Shown here in pieces: positions 16,895 through 23,177 of a stretch of DNA of 38,362 nucleotides; position 1 is the first letter of the stretch; each line of letters opens with the position of its first letter. This DNA is from an uncultured Jannaschia sp. (GTDB lineage: Bacteria > Pseudomonadota > Alphaproteobacteria > Rhodobacterales > Rhodobacteraceae): positions 1-38,362 of the forward strand of contig NZ_CANLTQ010000025.1 in NCBI RefSeq assembly GCF_947494025.1, in the 5' to 3' direction. The notes below the pieces were generated by a model. The model was not told the DNA's origin. It was given only the letters and a program-made list of their open reading frames with translations, and made no database searches. Both the position numbers and the translations under genes were made by a program.

Positions 16895-17281
16895 CTACCA
16901 GTCGGAGGGCAGCAGGATCGTCAGCACGCGATAGGTCCGGGCCGGGTCGTCCGGGGCCTCGGAGCCGTATTTCAGGTCCGATCCGTCGTAGAAGTCCAGC
17001 TTGAACCAGACCGTCGTGCCCTCGACCTCGACCGCGCCGAAGTCGTGGAAGCCGTCCGGGTCGTTGTCGGCCGGGAAGTCCGTCACCCGCCCGATGGCGG
17101 CGAGACTGGCCTGGACGAATGGCATCCCTTTCGCATGGATCGCCTGCGTTGCGACGAGTTGACCCATCAGGACCGGATCGCCGGGCGCGTAGGGAATGGC
17201 GAGGCAGGCGTTGCGGCGGAAGGCGTCGTTCTGTTCGGCCACGCGGGCGGGCTCAGTGACGTACTCGGCGGTATCGGTCAT
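16895..17281 (-). CDS. DUF3768 family protein
   Basis: 128 residues; start at 17281 chosen for the GGAGAGAGACC ribosome-binding site directly upstream. The C-terminal half has the DUF3768 pattern: TVWFKLDFYDGSDLKYGSEA followed by DDPARTYRVLTILLPSDW. The first half contains RVAEQNDAFRRNACLAIP. No enzymatic function is known for the family; it recurs with ArdC and ParB-like genes on mobile alphaproteobacterial DNA. Intact. Confidence 0.82.
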   Translation of the reverse strand: MTDTAEYVTEPARVAEQNDAFRRNACLAIPYAPGDPVLMGQLVATQAIHAKGMPFVQASLAAIGRVTDFPADNDPDGFHDFGAVEVEGTTVWFKLDFYDGSDLKYGSEAPDDPARTYRVLTILLPSDW

Positions 17282-17316
17282 GGTCTCTCTCCTATGTCTG
17301 GGGACCACGACGAAAA

Positions 17317-17348
17317 GGCGCCGCCTCCAATCTCTCGAAGACGGCGCT
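17317..17348 (-). repeat. Nested hairpin leader, copy B (before the DUF3768 gene)
   Basis: On the minus strand GCGCCG pairs with CGGCGC around TCTTCGAGAGA. The tail CCTTTTCGTCGTGGTCCCC follows. The 16-bp block 17298-17313 is identical to 17992-18007 in copy C, and both leaders end in GGAGAGAGACC-ATG. Confidence 0.7.
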
Positions 17349-17385
17349 CTCGTCGACGTCGGGCCGGTAAGGCGGCCGGTCTGGC

Positions 17386-17688
17386 TCAACCCATGAGCCT
17401 CTCGTCGTTCCAGTCACCATCGGCATCGACGGCGCGGACCTCGACGTCGGGATGCTTTGTGTCGATCGCGCCGACGTCGATCTCCGCGTGGAGCGGCAGA
17501 TCGCACGTCGTCCCGTCCGTCCAGGTGATGAAACAGGTGTCGTACTTGACCCCAAGGCCCCTGACGTCGGCCCATGTCCGACCTTCGGGCAGGTCGATCA
17601 CGTCGGCGGCGGAGCAGCTGTAGGTCACGGCGATGCCGATGCGGCGGATCGCGGTGCCCGGGGCAGCGGGCATGGCCAGGTCGGTCAT
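17386..17688 (-). CDS. Small island protein of unknown function (100 aa)
   Basis: Start ATG at 17688 overlaps the stop of the upstream gene (ATGA), so the two are translated together. Seen: RRIGIAVTYSCSAADVIDLP, GVKYDTCFITWTDGTTCDLP and an acidic C-terminus (DVEVRAVDADGDWNDERLMG). No family recognised. Soluble, no signal peptide. Stands in the ParB/ArdC gene cluster, so a role in establishment or anti-defence is possible but unproven. Confidence 0.7.
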   Translation of the reverse strand: MTDLAMPAAPGTAIRRIGIAVTYSCSAADVIDLPEGRTWADVRGLGVKYDTCFITWTDGTTCDLPLHAEIDVGAIDTKHPDVEVRAVDADGDWNDERLMG

Positions 17689-17975
17689 GCCGTGCGCTCC
17701 TCGGAAGCGAGGACTTTGTGGAAGGGCGTGACGGCGGCCCATGCCCGGTAGCCGCGCGGCGCCCGGCCCGACATGATCGAGGTCGAGACGGCGGCGGGCA
17801 TCCGGCCTGCGTCGCGCAGGCGGCACATCATCCGGTGGACGGCGTTGCGGATGTCTCCGAGGTCGTTGGTCTCGATGGTCTCGGACGGCATGGCGCAGCC
17901 GCCGAGGGCCAGGACGACTTGGAATCCGCCATGCTCCTCTTTGGCGGCGTAGCTCTCGATCTTGATGACGGGCAT
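17685..17975 (-). CDS. Small island protein of unknown function (96 aa)
   Basis: Starts MPVIKIESYAAKEEHGGFQV after GGAGAGAGACC; contains LALGGCAMPSETIETNDLGD, IRNAVHRMMCRLRDAG and ends ASEERTA. Mixed alpha/beta composition, no signal or membrane segment, no family recognised. First gene of a two-gene unit with 17386-17688 and preceded by hairpin copy C. Confidence 0.7.
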   Translation of the reverse strand: MPVIKIESYAAKEEHGGFQVVLALGGCAMPSETIETNDLGDIRNAVHRMMCRLRDAGRMPAAVSTSIMSGRAPRGYRAWAAVTPFHKVLASEERTA

Positions 17976-18015
17976 GGTCTCTCTCCTTCTGCTGGGGACC
18001 ACGACGAACAAGGCC

Positions 18016-18040
18016 GCCTCTGCCCTTTCGGGCGGGAGGC
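18016..18040 (-). repeat. Nested hairpin leader, copy C
   Basis: Minus strand: GCCTC-CC-GCCC-GAAA-GGGC-A-GAGGC, a GNRA-capped two-step stem, followed by GGCCTTGTTCGTCGTGG and the block shared with copy B. Lies before the 96-residue gene. Confidence 0.75.
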
Positions 18041-18061
18041 TCCGGCAGGCCGGGCGGCGGC

Positions 18062-18358
18062 TTACTCGTAGCGCGGCTGGGTCTCGGGGAAGGCGCGCGG
18101 CGCGGTGTCTTCGAAAACGCAGGCCGAATACCGTCCGCCCGAGTAGATGACGGACCCGACATCGCGCTTGCCCCGTTGGAGCCGGTCCATCAGCCGATTG
18201 GCGCGGGCGGCGAGATCGTAGGCCGCATCCGCGGTCGGCACGACCCGCAGGACGCGGGCGAGCTCGCCGCAATCATACCACCAGCCGCCTTCTTCCGGGC
18301 CGCCATATGTGCGGTCCATCTCGTAGAGGGCGACGACGTGCCGGATGCGGTCTGGCAT
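18062..18358 (-). CDS. Small island protein of unknown function (98 aa), with a broken paralogue at 13220
   Basis: MPDRIRHVVALYEMDRTYGG, then a Trp/Tyr-rich GGWWYDCGELARVLRVVPTA, then DAAYDLAARANRLMDRLQRG and an SVIYSGGRYSACVFED segment. No known domain identified. A second, decayed copy on the opposite strand at 13220-13378 shows that the gene has been duplicated together with its hairpin leader. Intact, preceded by hairpin copy D. Confidence 0.72.
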   Translation of the reverse strand: MPDRIRHVVALYEMDRTYGGPEEGGWWYDCGELARVLRVVPTADAAYDLAARANRLMDRLQRGKRDVGSVIYSGGRYSACVFEDTAPRAFPETQPRYE

Positions 18359-18398
18359 GAGGGGGTATCCTTTCCGGTCAGCTCGGGCCTGAACGAGA

Positions 18399-18432
18399 CG
18401 AAGCCCCCACTCCCTCTCGGGCGGGGGCTTCG
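18399..18432 (-). repeat. Nested hairpin leader, copy D
   Basis: Minus strand: CGAAGCCCCC pairs with GGGGGCTTCG around GCCC-GAGA-GGG (GNRA loop). A TC-TCGTTC tail follows, then GGAAAGGATACCCCCTC before the ATG at 18358. Confidence 0.78.
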
Positions 18433-18449
18433 GGCCGGGGCAGGCCGGT

Positions 18450-18671
18450 CTAGTGGATCGTGACGGTCTCCGCGTAGCTATCGCCGAACACCGCCGTCCA
18501 TTCCTCGGCGGTGATGCCCGTCATCACGAACTCGCGGTCCGCGTCCGACAGATGCGGTGCCGCGTCTTGGATCAGCTCGCCCCCGTCCCATGCCGCGAGC
18601 TGCGCGGGCGTCAGGTCGATCTCGCGGGTATGTTCCACGCCGGTCAGCCTGAAGATGCGGGTGATCTTCAT
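18450..18671 (-). CDS. Small island protein of unknown function (73 aa)
   Basis: MKITRIFRLTGVEHTREIDL, TPAQLAAWDGGELIQDAAPH and LSDADREFVMTGITAEEW. The pattern 'L-T-P-A-Q-L-A-A-W' followed by 'L-S-x-x-x-R-E-F-x-x-T-G-I-T' is found in many small plasmid-borne proteins without assigned function. Acidic and soluble. AAGGA is upstream of the ATG at 18671; stop TAG at 18450. Confidence 0.72.
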   Translation of the reverse strand: MKITRIFRLTGVEHTREIDLTPAQLAAWDGGELIQDAAPHLSDADREFVMTGITAEEWTAVFGDSYAETVTIH

Positions 18672-18710
18672 GGTGTCGTCCTTTCCGTCCGGTCCAAATC
18701 CAAACGAAAG

Positions 18711-18743
18711 GAAGCCCCCTTCACCTCTCGATGCGAGAGCCTC
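18711..18743 (-). repeat. Hairpin leader, copy E (degenerate)
   Basis: Minus strand: GAGGCTCTCG-CAT-CGAGAGGTG, then GGGGGCTTCCTTTCG. The inner stem CTCTCG/CGAGAG is perfect, but the outer GCCCCC arm seen in copies A and D is lost, so only the 3' arm remains. Confidence 0.6.
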
Positions 18744-18772
18744 GCGTCTTGGTCGGGTGGTAGGTGGGGCGG

Positions 18773-18898
18773 TTACTCGGCGGGGCGCCCGCGCCGGTCG
18801 TCGCGCTCGAGTTGTGCCCGCGACCACCGGGCATAGAGTGCGCCCGCAATGCCGAGAGCCAGGCCGCCGCCTACGATGATGATCGTCTCGATGGTCAT
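18773..18898 (-). CDS. Tiny single-span membrane protein (41 aa)
   Basis: Reads MTIETIIIVGGGLALGIAGA, then LYARWSRAQLERDDRRGRPA and E. One N-terminal transmembrane helix followed by a basic cytoplasmic tail. The ATG at 18898 overlaps the stop of the preceding frame (ATGA), so it is translationally coupled to the ArdC/membrane-tail gene. No family recognised. Good codon-position GC bias and the coupling support a real gene. Confidence 0.65.
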   Translation of the reverse strand: MTIETIIIVGGGLALGIAGALYARWSRAQLERDDRRGRPAE

Positions 18899-20049
18899 TT
18901 GTCGATCTCCACTTGGCTGACAATGTAATGGGCAAGGCCGTGCAAGGCCAGCGCGCCGACAAGATAGATCAGGCTGTTCAGGTCCAGGCTGACGGTGGCA
19001 TCGACGATCGGGCGGACGACACCGAGCGCAATGAACGCGAAGCCGATGGCGTTGATGCTGGACCCGAGCAGCTTGACGCGCTCGTTGTGGCCACCGACCG
19101 GATCACGCTGCCTCATGGATCGCCCCTTCGCCTTCGTGCCGGCTTCCGATGCAGCGACGAGAAAGTCTACTGCCCGTTGCGCGTGGGCAGCCGCGGTGAA
19201 CAGGAACCGGGTGTCGGTCTTCAGTACCTTGATCCACGACGAGATGTAGGCCGCGTGATTGTCGATGTGATCGGCATAGAACCCCATGCGCTGACCCATC
19301 AGCGCCTCACTTACGCACACACACAGCTCCTCCTTCGAATAAGCCTCGTTGCCGAAGCTGGAGACGCCGAAGCTGCGATCGAGCCGCTCCTTTGTTTTCG
19401 TCCAGTGGCCAAGCTCATGAAATAGCGTTGAATAATACGATCCGGCGCTCTCGAAGCGTGCCAGCGGCGGCATGTGGATGCGGTCGAGCGAGGGGATGAA
19501 ACAGGCTCGGTCGCCGCCCACGACGACATCCGCGTCGATCGCGTCGAAAAACGCCTGCGCCTCGGGGATCGGCGCGGGACCGTCGCTCGGATCGCCCTCG
19601 GGTTCGGGATGGTACGACGCGTCGAGCCCGTCGATCTGGCTGACGTGGAACACGCGGTAGGACTTCAGGAAGCGGTAGCTGCCGCCACCGTCGCGCCCCT
19701 CGTCGCCATCACCGGCGTCACCACCCGCATCGCTCCCTTCCGCGCCGCGTTTTCTGGCGGTGCCATAGTACACGACAATGGAAGAGCGGCTCCCCTTTTT
19801 GATACTCGCGTCCAGGGCCTTCGCCTGAGCAAACGTCATCCAGTAGGGCGAGCTGTAGCCCATCATCGTCGCGCGCAGGCCCAGCAGGAAGGCGTTGATA
19901 CCCTGGTACCGCTCGCCGTTGTGGCGCAGCGGCACGCCGCCGCCCGCGATCTTCCAGGGCTGCCGCCAGGGCATCGTGCCCTTCTCCAAGAGGGCGATGA
20001 TCTCGTTCGTAATCTCCGTGGCGGGATCGAGTTTCTGCGTCGTGGCCAT
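18895..20049 (-). CDS. ardC: ArdC-type antirestriction zincin with in-frame C-terminal membrane tail
   Basis: 384 residues. Start at 20049 (MATTQKLDPATEITNEIIAL). Residues about 8-130 are the N-terminal ssDNA-binding domain (MPWRQPWKIAGG; YQGINAFLLGLRA; YWMTFAQAKALDASIKKG). The zinc motif HELGH is at residues 211-215, and a candidate third ligand is the Glu in VSEALMG. ArdC proteins protect incoming plasmid ssDNA from restriction enzymes. The normal end would be near residue 311; instead the frame continues through MRQRDPVGGHNERVKLLGSS into two membrane helices ending EIDK. An internal ATG at 19116 with AAGGGG 6 nt upstream could start the 73-residue membrane part separately. A linker rich in Gly/Asp (residues about 101-123) interrupts the N-terminal domain. 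Confidence 0.85.
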   Translation of the reverse strand: MATTQKLDPATEITNEIIALLEKGTMPWRQPWKIAGGGVPLRHNGERYQGINAFLLGLRATMMGYSSPYWMTFAQAKALDASIKKGSRSSIVVYYGTARKRGAEGSDAGGDAGDGDEGRDGGGSYRFLKSYRVFHVSQIDGLDASYHPEPEGDPSDGPAPIPEAQAFFDAIDADVVVGGDRACFIPSLDRIHMPPLARFESAGSYYSTLFHELGHWTKTKERLDRSFGVSSFGNEAYSKEELCVCVSEALMGQRMGFYADHIDNHAAYISSWIKVLKTDTRFLFTAAAHAQRAVDFLVAASEAGTKAKGRSMRQRDPVGGHNERVKLLGSSINAIGFAFIALGVVRPIVDATVSLDLNSLIYLVGALALHGLAHYIVSQVEIDK

Positions 20050-20091
20050 CGGTCCGGGTCCTTTCTCCGGGGTGAAAATCCACCACGAAAA

Positions 20092-20125
20092 AAGGCCCCC
20101 TCGCCCTCTCGGGACCGGGAGCCTT
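20092..20125 (-). repeat. Nested hairpin leader, copy F (before ardC)
   Basis: Minus strand: AAGGCTCCC pairs with GGGGGCCTT around GGTCCC-GAGA-GGGCGA (GNRA loop), followed by TTTTTTCGTGGTGG. The six-T run makes this the most terminator-like member. The leader then carries GGAGAAAGGACC before the ATG at 20049. Confidence 0.75.
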
Positions 20126-20129
20126 CGGA

Positions 20130-20447
20130 TCAGCCGGACGGGGGGAGATTGCCGCCCACGCCCGCCGCGCGCAGCCGTGTCACGCGGTTTGACAGCGCCA
20201 CGATGATCGGCGTCTGCGGAGCCGCGCCTCGCGCGCCCCGGTGGGGCCGCTCGAACCCGGTCGCGTAATGGTGCGGCGGCCCTTTCAGGACTGCGAGGAC
20301 GTGATCGAGGAGTTGCATGTCCATCTCGACGTCGATCTCGTCCACCGGGAAGACCCGCATGTGCCGGGCCTCCGCAGCATATCTCGCCGCAGAAATACGG
20401 CGACGCCGGATCTCGAAGGCCATCGCCAGCCAGTCCGCGATCGTCAT
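20130..20447 (-). CDS. Small island protein of unknown function (105 aa)
   Basis: Start ATG at 20447 overlaps the stop of the upstream gene. MTIADWLAMAFEIRRRRISA, ARYAAEARHMRVFPVDEIDV, then MDMQLLDHVLAVLKGPPHHY. The C-terminal 35 residues are Arg/Gly-rich. Mostly helical; no family identified. Second gene of a two-gene unit. Confidence 0.65.
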   Translation of the reverse strand: MTIADWLAMAFEIRRRRISAARYAAEARHMRVFPVDEIDVEMDMQLLDHVLAVLKGPPHHYATGFERPHRGARGAAPQTPIIVALSNRVTRLRAAGVGGNLPPSG

Positions 20448-20692
20448 GGCAGGGCGGCCGCGCAGGTTTCGGCGGCCTCGATCTGCCAACGGCCGAGATC
20501 GTCGTCGAAACGGATCGTCGCGTCGGCGCCGTGCTGCGCGACGAAGACATGATCCGCCGCCATGCGACGGGACAGGTGCAGGTCGGCGGCGCGATGGCCG
20601 CTCGGTCGTTTGCACCACGCGCCGGCCGTGGCGCGACAATCGCCGCAGGGCACGGCGAGGACAGGGTGCTTGTAGGCTGTGAAGTCGGGCAT
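20444..20692 (-). CDS. Small putative zinc-binding protein (82 aa)
   Basis: MPDFTAYKHPVLAVPCGDCR, ATAGAWCKRPSGHRAADLHL and SRRMAADHVF. The C-x2-C ... C-x-R-P-S-G-H ... H arrangement resembles small zinc-ribbon proteins found in phages and plasmids (pattern 'CP-CGA-x-G-x-C-x-PSGH'). Start at 20692 is preferred over an upstream in-frame ATG because GGAGG lies 5 nt before it. Overlaps the next gene by ATGA. Confidence 0.7.
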   Translation of the reverse strand: MPDFTAYKHPVLAVPCGDCRATAGAWCKRPSGHRAADLHLSRRMAADHVFVAQHGADATIRFDDDLGRWQIEAAETCAAALP

Positions 20693-20741
20693 GAGGGCCT
20701 CCATTCTGCTTGGCGCCGCAGCGCCGGATGCGGTATGGGTG

Positions 20742-20765
20742 CCGCAGCCCCGCGAGGGGCTGCGG
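20742..20765 (-). terminator. Strong hairpin between small island genes
   Basis: CCGCAGCCCC and GGGGCTGCGG are perfectly complementary around a 4-nt loop. It lies between the 39-codon gene and the zinc-ribbon gene. No T-run follows on the minus strand, so the terminator role is uncertain; it differs in sequence from the nested hairpin family. Confidence 0.5.
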
Positions 20766-20777
20766 CGGGGGCTGTCG

Positions 20778-20897
20778 TCAGACGGTCCCGTGCTGGAGGA
20801 GGAAGGCGCGGGCGATCTTGCTGGACAGGCCGCCCTTCCTCAGCAGCGCCCAAGCCTCGGGCCGGCGCGCTGCGATGAAGTCATCGAAGGTCTTCAG
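20778..20897 (-). CDS. 39-residue protein, probable CTG start
   Basis: LKTFDDFIAARRPEAWALLR followed by KGGLSSKIARAFLLQHGTV. Looks like a small helical protein. GGAGG (20906-20910, minus strand) is 8 nt before the CTG at 20897; the only other in-frame candidate, GTG at 20906, overlaps the Shine-Dalgarno sequence itself. No family recognised. Moderate evidence: amphipathic helices, spacing to the ribosome-binding site, and position in a tightly packed minus-strand cluster. Confidence 0.5.
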   Translation of the reverse strand: MKTFDDFIAARRPEAWALLRKGGLSSKIARAFLLQHGTV

Positions 20898-21084
20898 TGT
20901 TCTCACCTCCTTTCCGGTTCGTGGTGGGGTCCCGTCGGGGCGTCTTGATGCGCCCTTGAGCCTGCTCGACAGGCTCGGCCTCGGCCGGGGCTGGGACGCC
21001 GCCCGGCCGGTCCGGTGTGTCGCGGTCGGGATCGTGGATCGGCCTCGCCGTGGCGCACCGTCCCCGTCTCTTCCTCCCGGACAC
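20881..21084 (-). CDS. Proline/charge-rich small protein, uncertain
   Basis: 67 codons from GTG at 21084: SGRKRRGRCATARPIHDPDR, then DTPDRPGGVPAPAEAEPVEQ and AQGRIKTPRRDPTTNRKGG. Disordered composition. It lies right after hairpin copy G, where a gene is expected, but the ATG of the neighbouring frame (MSVREEETG) is closer to the leader and no clear ribosome-binding site distinguishes them. Its end overlaps the start of the 39-codon gene by 17 nt. Confidence 0.35.
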   Translation of the reverse strand: MSGRKRRGRCATARPIHDPDRDTPDRPGGVPAPAEAEPVEQAQGRIKTPRRDPTTNRKGGENTEDLR

Positions 21085-21095
21085 TCATCCCGAAA

Positions 21096-21127
21096 GAAGC
21101 CCTCTTTCCCTCTCTCGCGGGACGGGC
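21096..21127 (-). repeat. Hairpin leader, copy G (first of the minus-strand cluster)
   Basis: Minus strand: GCCCGTCCC-GCGAGA-GAGGGAAAGAGGGC, then TTCTTTCG. Same overall design and tail as the other copies with a larger apical loop. It marks the upstream end of the minus-strand island. Confidence 0.6.
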
Positions 21128-21205
21128 ACAGCCAGGCACACCGCTCGAGGTGAAGACGTGGCGGCACCGCTTGCCCCGGCGGATGTTCTGCTATTGTTCT
21201 CGGCT

Positions 21206-21718
21206 ATGGGCACCCGCCGACCACGCCGCCACGAGTACGCGCCGCATTGCTTCGCCGTGCGTCTCGCGGCCGAGGCCACGGCCTACCGCTACCTGCCGCC
21301 CTATCTCGCACGGCTCCGGGGCGGACATTTCGTCCAGCCCTACAACGCCGTCACCTTCGTCTTCATCGAGGACCTGGCCGATGCCTGCCGGCTGGTTCTG
21401 TCCTGCGTCCAGCTCCGCCTGGTCGGGGTGACGGCCGACGACTTCCCGGCCCCGCCCGCCGACATCGGTGGCGAGCATTATTCGGTCCGGCTGGTGATCG
21501 CGGTGGAGGGCAAGCGCGGCGATCCGGCGAACCGCCGGACCAGCGACTACCTCGCGGGAGTGACGCACCGCTTCGCGCTGTCGAAGGGACGCCTCAGTTC
21601 GGCGGGCGATCCGATTGTGCGGATGCACCTGCCGACGCTGCGCGAGGCCGTCGATCTGGTCCGGGCCTGCCCGCATCTACGGCTCGCCGCGGACAGGTGG
21701 CGGGGGTCGCTCAGGTAG
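21206..21718 (+). CDS. Hypothetical protein (170 aa) divergent from the ParB/ArdC island
   Basis: MGTRRPRRHEYAPHCFAVRL, EATAYRYLPPYLARLRGGHF, VTFVFIEDLADACRLVLSCV, HYSVRLVIAVEGKRGDPANR, THRFALSKGRLSSAGDPIV and MHLPTLREAVDLVRACPHLR. Globular composition with strong third-position GC, which supports coding; no family recognised. ATG at 21206 chosen as the first ATG in frame; no clear ribosome-binding site, so the start could be upstream. The region 21719-21992 downstream holds no recognised feature. Confidence 0.6.
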   Translation: MGTRRPRRHEYAPHCFAVRLAAEATAYRYLPPYLARLRGGHFVQPYNAVTFVFIEDLADACRLVLSCVQLRLVGVTADDFPAPPADIGGEHYSVRLVIAVEGKRGDPANRRTSDYLAGVTHRFALSKGRLSSAGDPIVRMHLPTLREAVDLVRACPHLRLAADRWRGSLR

Positions 21719-21992
21719 CGCGGGGCGGGGGTGCCATGCGAAGCTGCCGTTCGCTGCGTGACGCTGAAAAATCGGCAATGCGGACGAAGGGGCCGTTCAG
21801 AGGTCTGAATTCAACGGCCTCTTCAGATACCGACCTTTCGCTGATTTCTTAAGAATCTAGACAGTAAGTATGGCTCGGGTCTGCGAAGCCGCGGCCAAGC
21901 CTCCCCCATCGTTCGGCATTGTGATCGGCGACGGTTTGCTTCATATCAGCGGTTGCTGATACCTTATTCCTTCCAAGCATTGATGGCAGGCT

Positions 21993-22571
21993 ATGAGTTC
22001 GAAGGATAACCAAGAACAGCGGCGCCGGAGCGGACGGCCGCTCATGATTTTGCCTATTCTTCTGTTTGGGTTGCTGGGCGTAGTCTTCTACTGGGGCCTC
22101 TGGAACAACGACGACCGGTTGCCCTCGACGCTGATCGGAAGACCAATCCCGGAATTCGCGCTCCCGCCCATCGAAGGGCGGCAGGACGGCCTAGCCTCGG
22201 CGAACCTGCTAGACCAGGTTTCTCTCGTCAACGTCTGGGCGTCGTGGTGCGTCCCCTGCCGCACGGAGAACCCGCTTCTCGTCGATCTTGCCGAAGCGGG
22301 CACCGTTCCGATCTACGGTATCAACTACAAGGACAATGCCGAGGAGGCGCTGGGTTTCCTCGAAGAGCTCGGCGATCCCTTCACCCGCATCGGCGCGGAC
22401 CGATCAGGCCGCGTTGCGATAGACTGGGGCGTCTATGGAGTGCCGGAAACATACATAATCGACGCCGAGGGGCGCATTGCATACAAGCATGTCGGCCCCT
22501 TTGATCAGGCCTCGCTTGAGGAGGACATTCTGCCGGTCGTGCGCCGGTTGCAGGCTGAGAGCGACCCGTGA
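21993..22571 (+). CDS. ccmG: Thiol:disulfide interchange protein, CcmG/DsbE family
   Basis: 192-residue membrane-anchored periplasmic thioredoxin that reduces apocytochrome c or other exported thiol proteins. One membrane helix at residues about 17-37, active site WASWCVPCR with Cys86 and Cys89, the GINYKDN region and the cis-Pro loop in VYGVPETYIID, the last being diagnostic for CcmG. Stop overlaps the next start (GTGA). With tlpA and ccdA it makes a complete electron-transfer set; without other ccm genes nearby it may serve a metal- or sulfur-related protein rather than cytochrome maturation. Confidence 0.88.
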   Translation: MSSKDNQEQRRRSGRPLMILPILLFGLLGVVFYWGLWNNDDRLPSTLIGRPIPEFALPPIEGRQDGLASANLLDQVSLVNVWASWCVPCRTENPLLVDLAEAGTVPIYGINYKDNAEEALGFLEELGDPFTRIGADRSGRVAIDWGVYGVPETYIIDAEGRIAYKHVGPFDQASLEEDILPVVRRLQAESDP

Positions 22572-23089
22572 GGCGACGTGACGTCCTTGCCGGAGTCTTG
22601 GCGCTTGCGGCAAGCCCTGCCTCCGCCCGACCACCGATCCCTAATCACGGGACTCCGCGTGATCTCCTGTCGCCGCCTTTCGTGGATGGAGATGGACGGA
22701 ATCTGACGCTGGCGGACTTCGAGGGACGTGTCGTGCTTCTGAACATTTGGGCGACCTGGTGCCCGCCTTGTCGCGAGGAGATGCCGACGCTCGACGCGCT
22801 GCAAGCGCGCCTCGGCGGATCGGATTTTCATGTTCTGCCGCTGTCGATCGATCGGGCCGGTCTCGAACCTGTGCGCCGCTTCTACCGAGAGACCGGCATT
22901 CGCAACCTCGATCTCTATATCGCGGAGGATACGCGCGCGATGCTGGCCTTGGCCGTGGTGGGCCTGCCGACAACGATTCTGATCGACCGCATTGGGCGCG
23001 AGCGCGGGCGCCTCGCAGGCCCGGCCGAATGGAACAGCCCCGAAGCCGTTGCGCAGATAAGCGCTCTTATTGACGAACGTAAGCAATAG
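22568..23089 (+). CDS. tlpA: TlpA-family periplasmic thioredoxin
   Basis: 173 residues from GTG at 22568. Signal peptide with RRRDVLAGVLALAASPASA, cleavage near residue 20. Thioredoxin fold with NIWATWCPPCREE, Cys65 and Cys68, and a cis-Pro segment VGLPTTILIDR. TlpA proteins keep periplasmic cysteines reduced, often for cytochrome oxidase copper sites. Translationally coupled to ccmG. Two CXXC proteins plus CcdA in one unit suggests a dedicated periplasmic reducing pathway. Confidence 0.88.
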   Translation: MRRRDVLAGVLALAASPASARPPIPNHGTPRDLLSPPFVDGDGRNLTLADFEGRVVLLNIWATWCPPCREEMPTLDALQARLGGSDFHVLPLSIDRAGLEPVRRFYRETGIRNLDLYIAEDTRAMLALAVVGLPTTILIDRIGRERGRLAGPAEWNSPEAVAQISALIDERKQ

Positions 23090-23177
23090 GACATGGAAAA
23101 GCACGACGACCGCGCCAGCCGTTCCGCTCCGTGCGCACACGTGGTGGCGGTCTACCGATCAGTTTGGAGATGTGGAT

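Noticed and set aside
15103-17004. Long plus-strand open frame opposite the ParB-like gene
   Set aside because: High-GC shadow of the real minus-strand gene; it spans the start and leader of that gene and has no domain signature.
19260-19330. Possible frameshift in ardC after HELGH (ELCVCVSEALMGQRMG instead of the usual VAEMGA segment)
   Set aside because: The frame stays open, a Glu that can serve as third zinc ligand is still present, and similarity resumes in the same frame without compensating indels.
13147-21127. Interpreting the repeated hairpins as a CRISPR or integron attC array
   Set aside because: Spacing is irregular and set by genes, there are no unique short spacers, no cas genes, no integron integrase and no attC R/L boxes were recognised.
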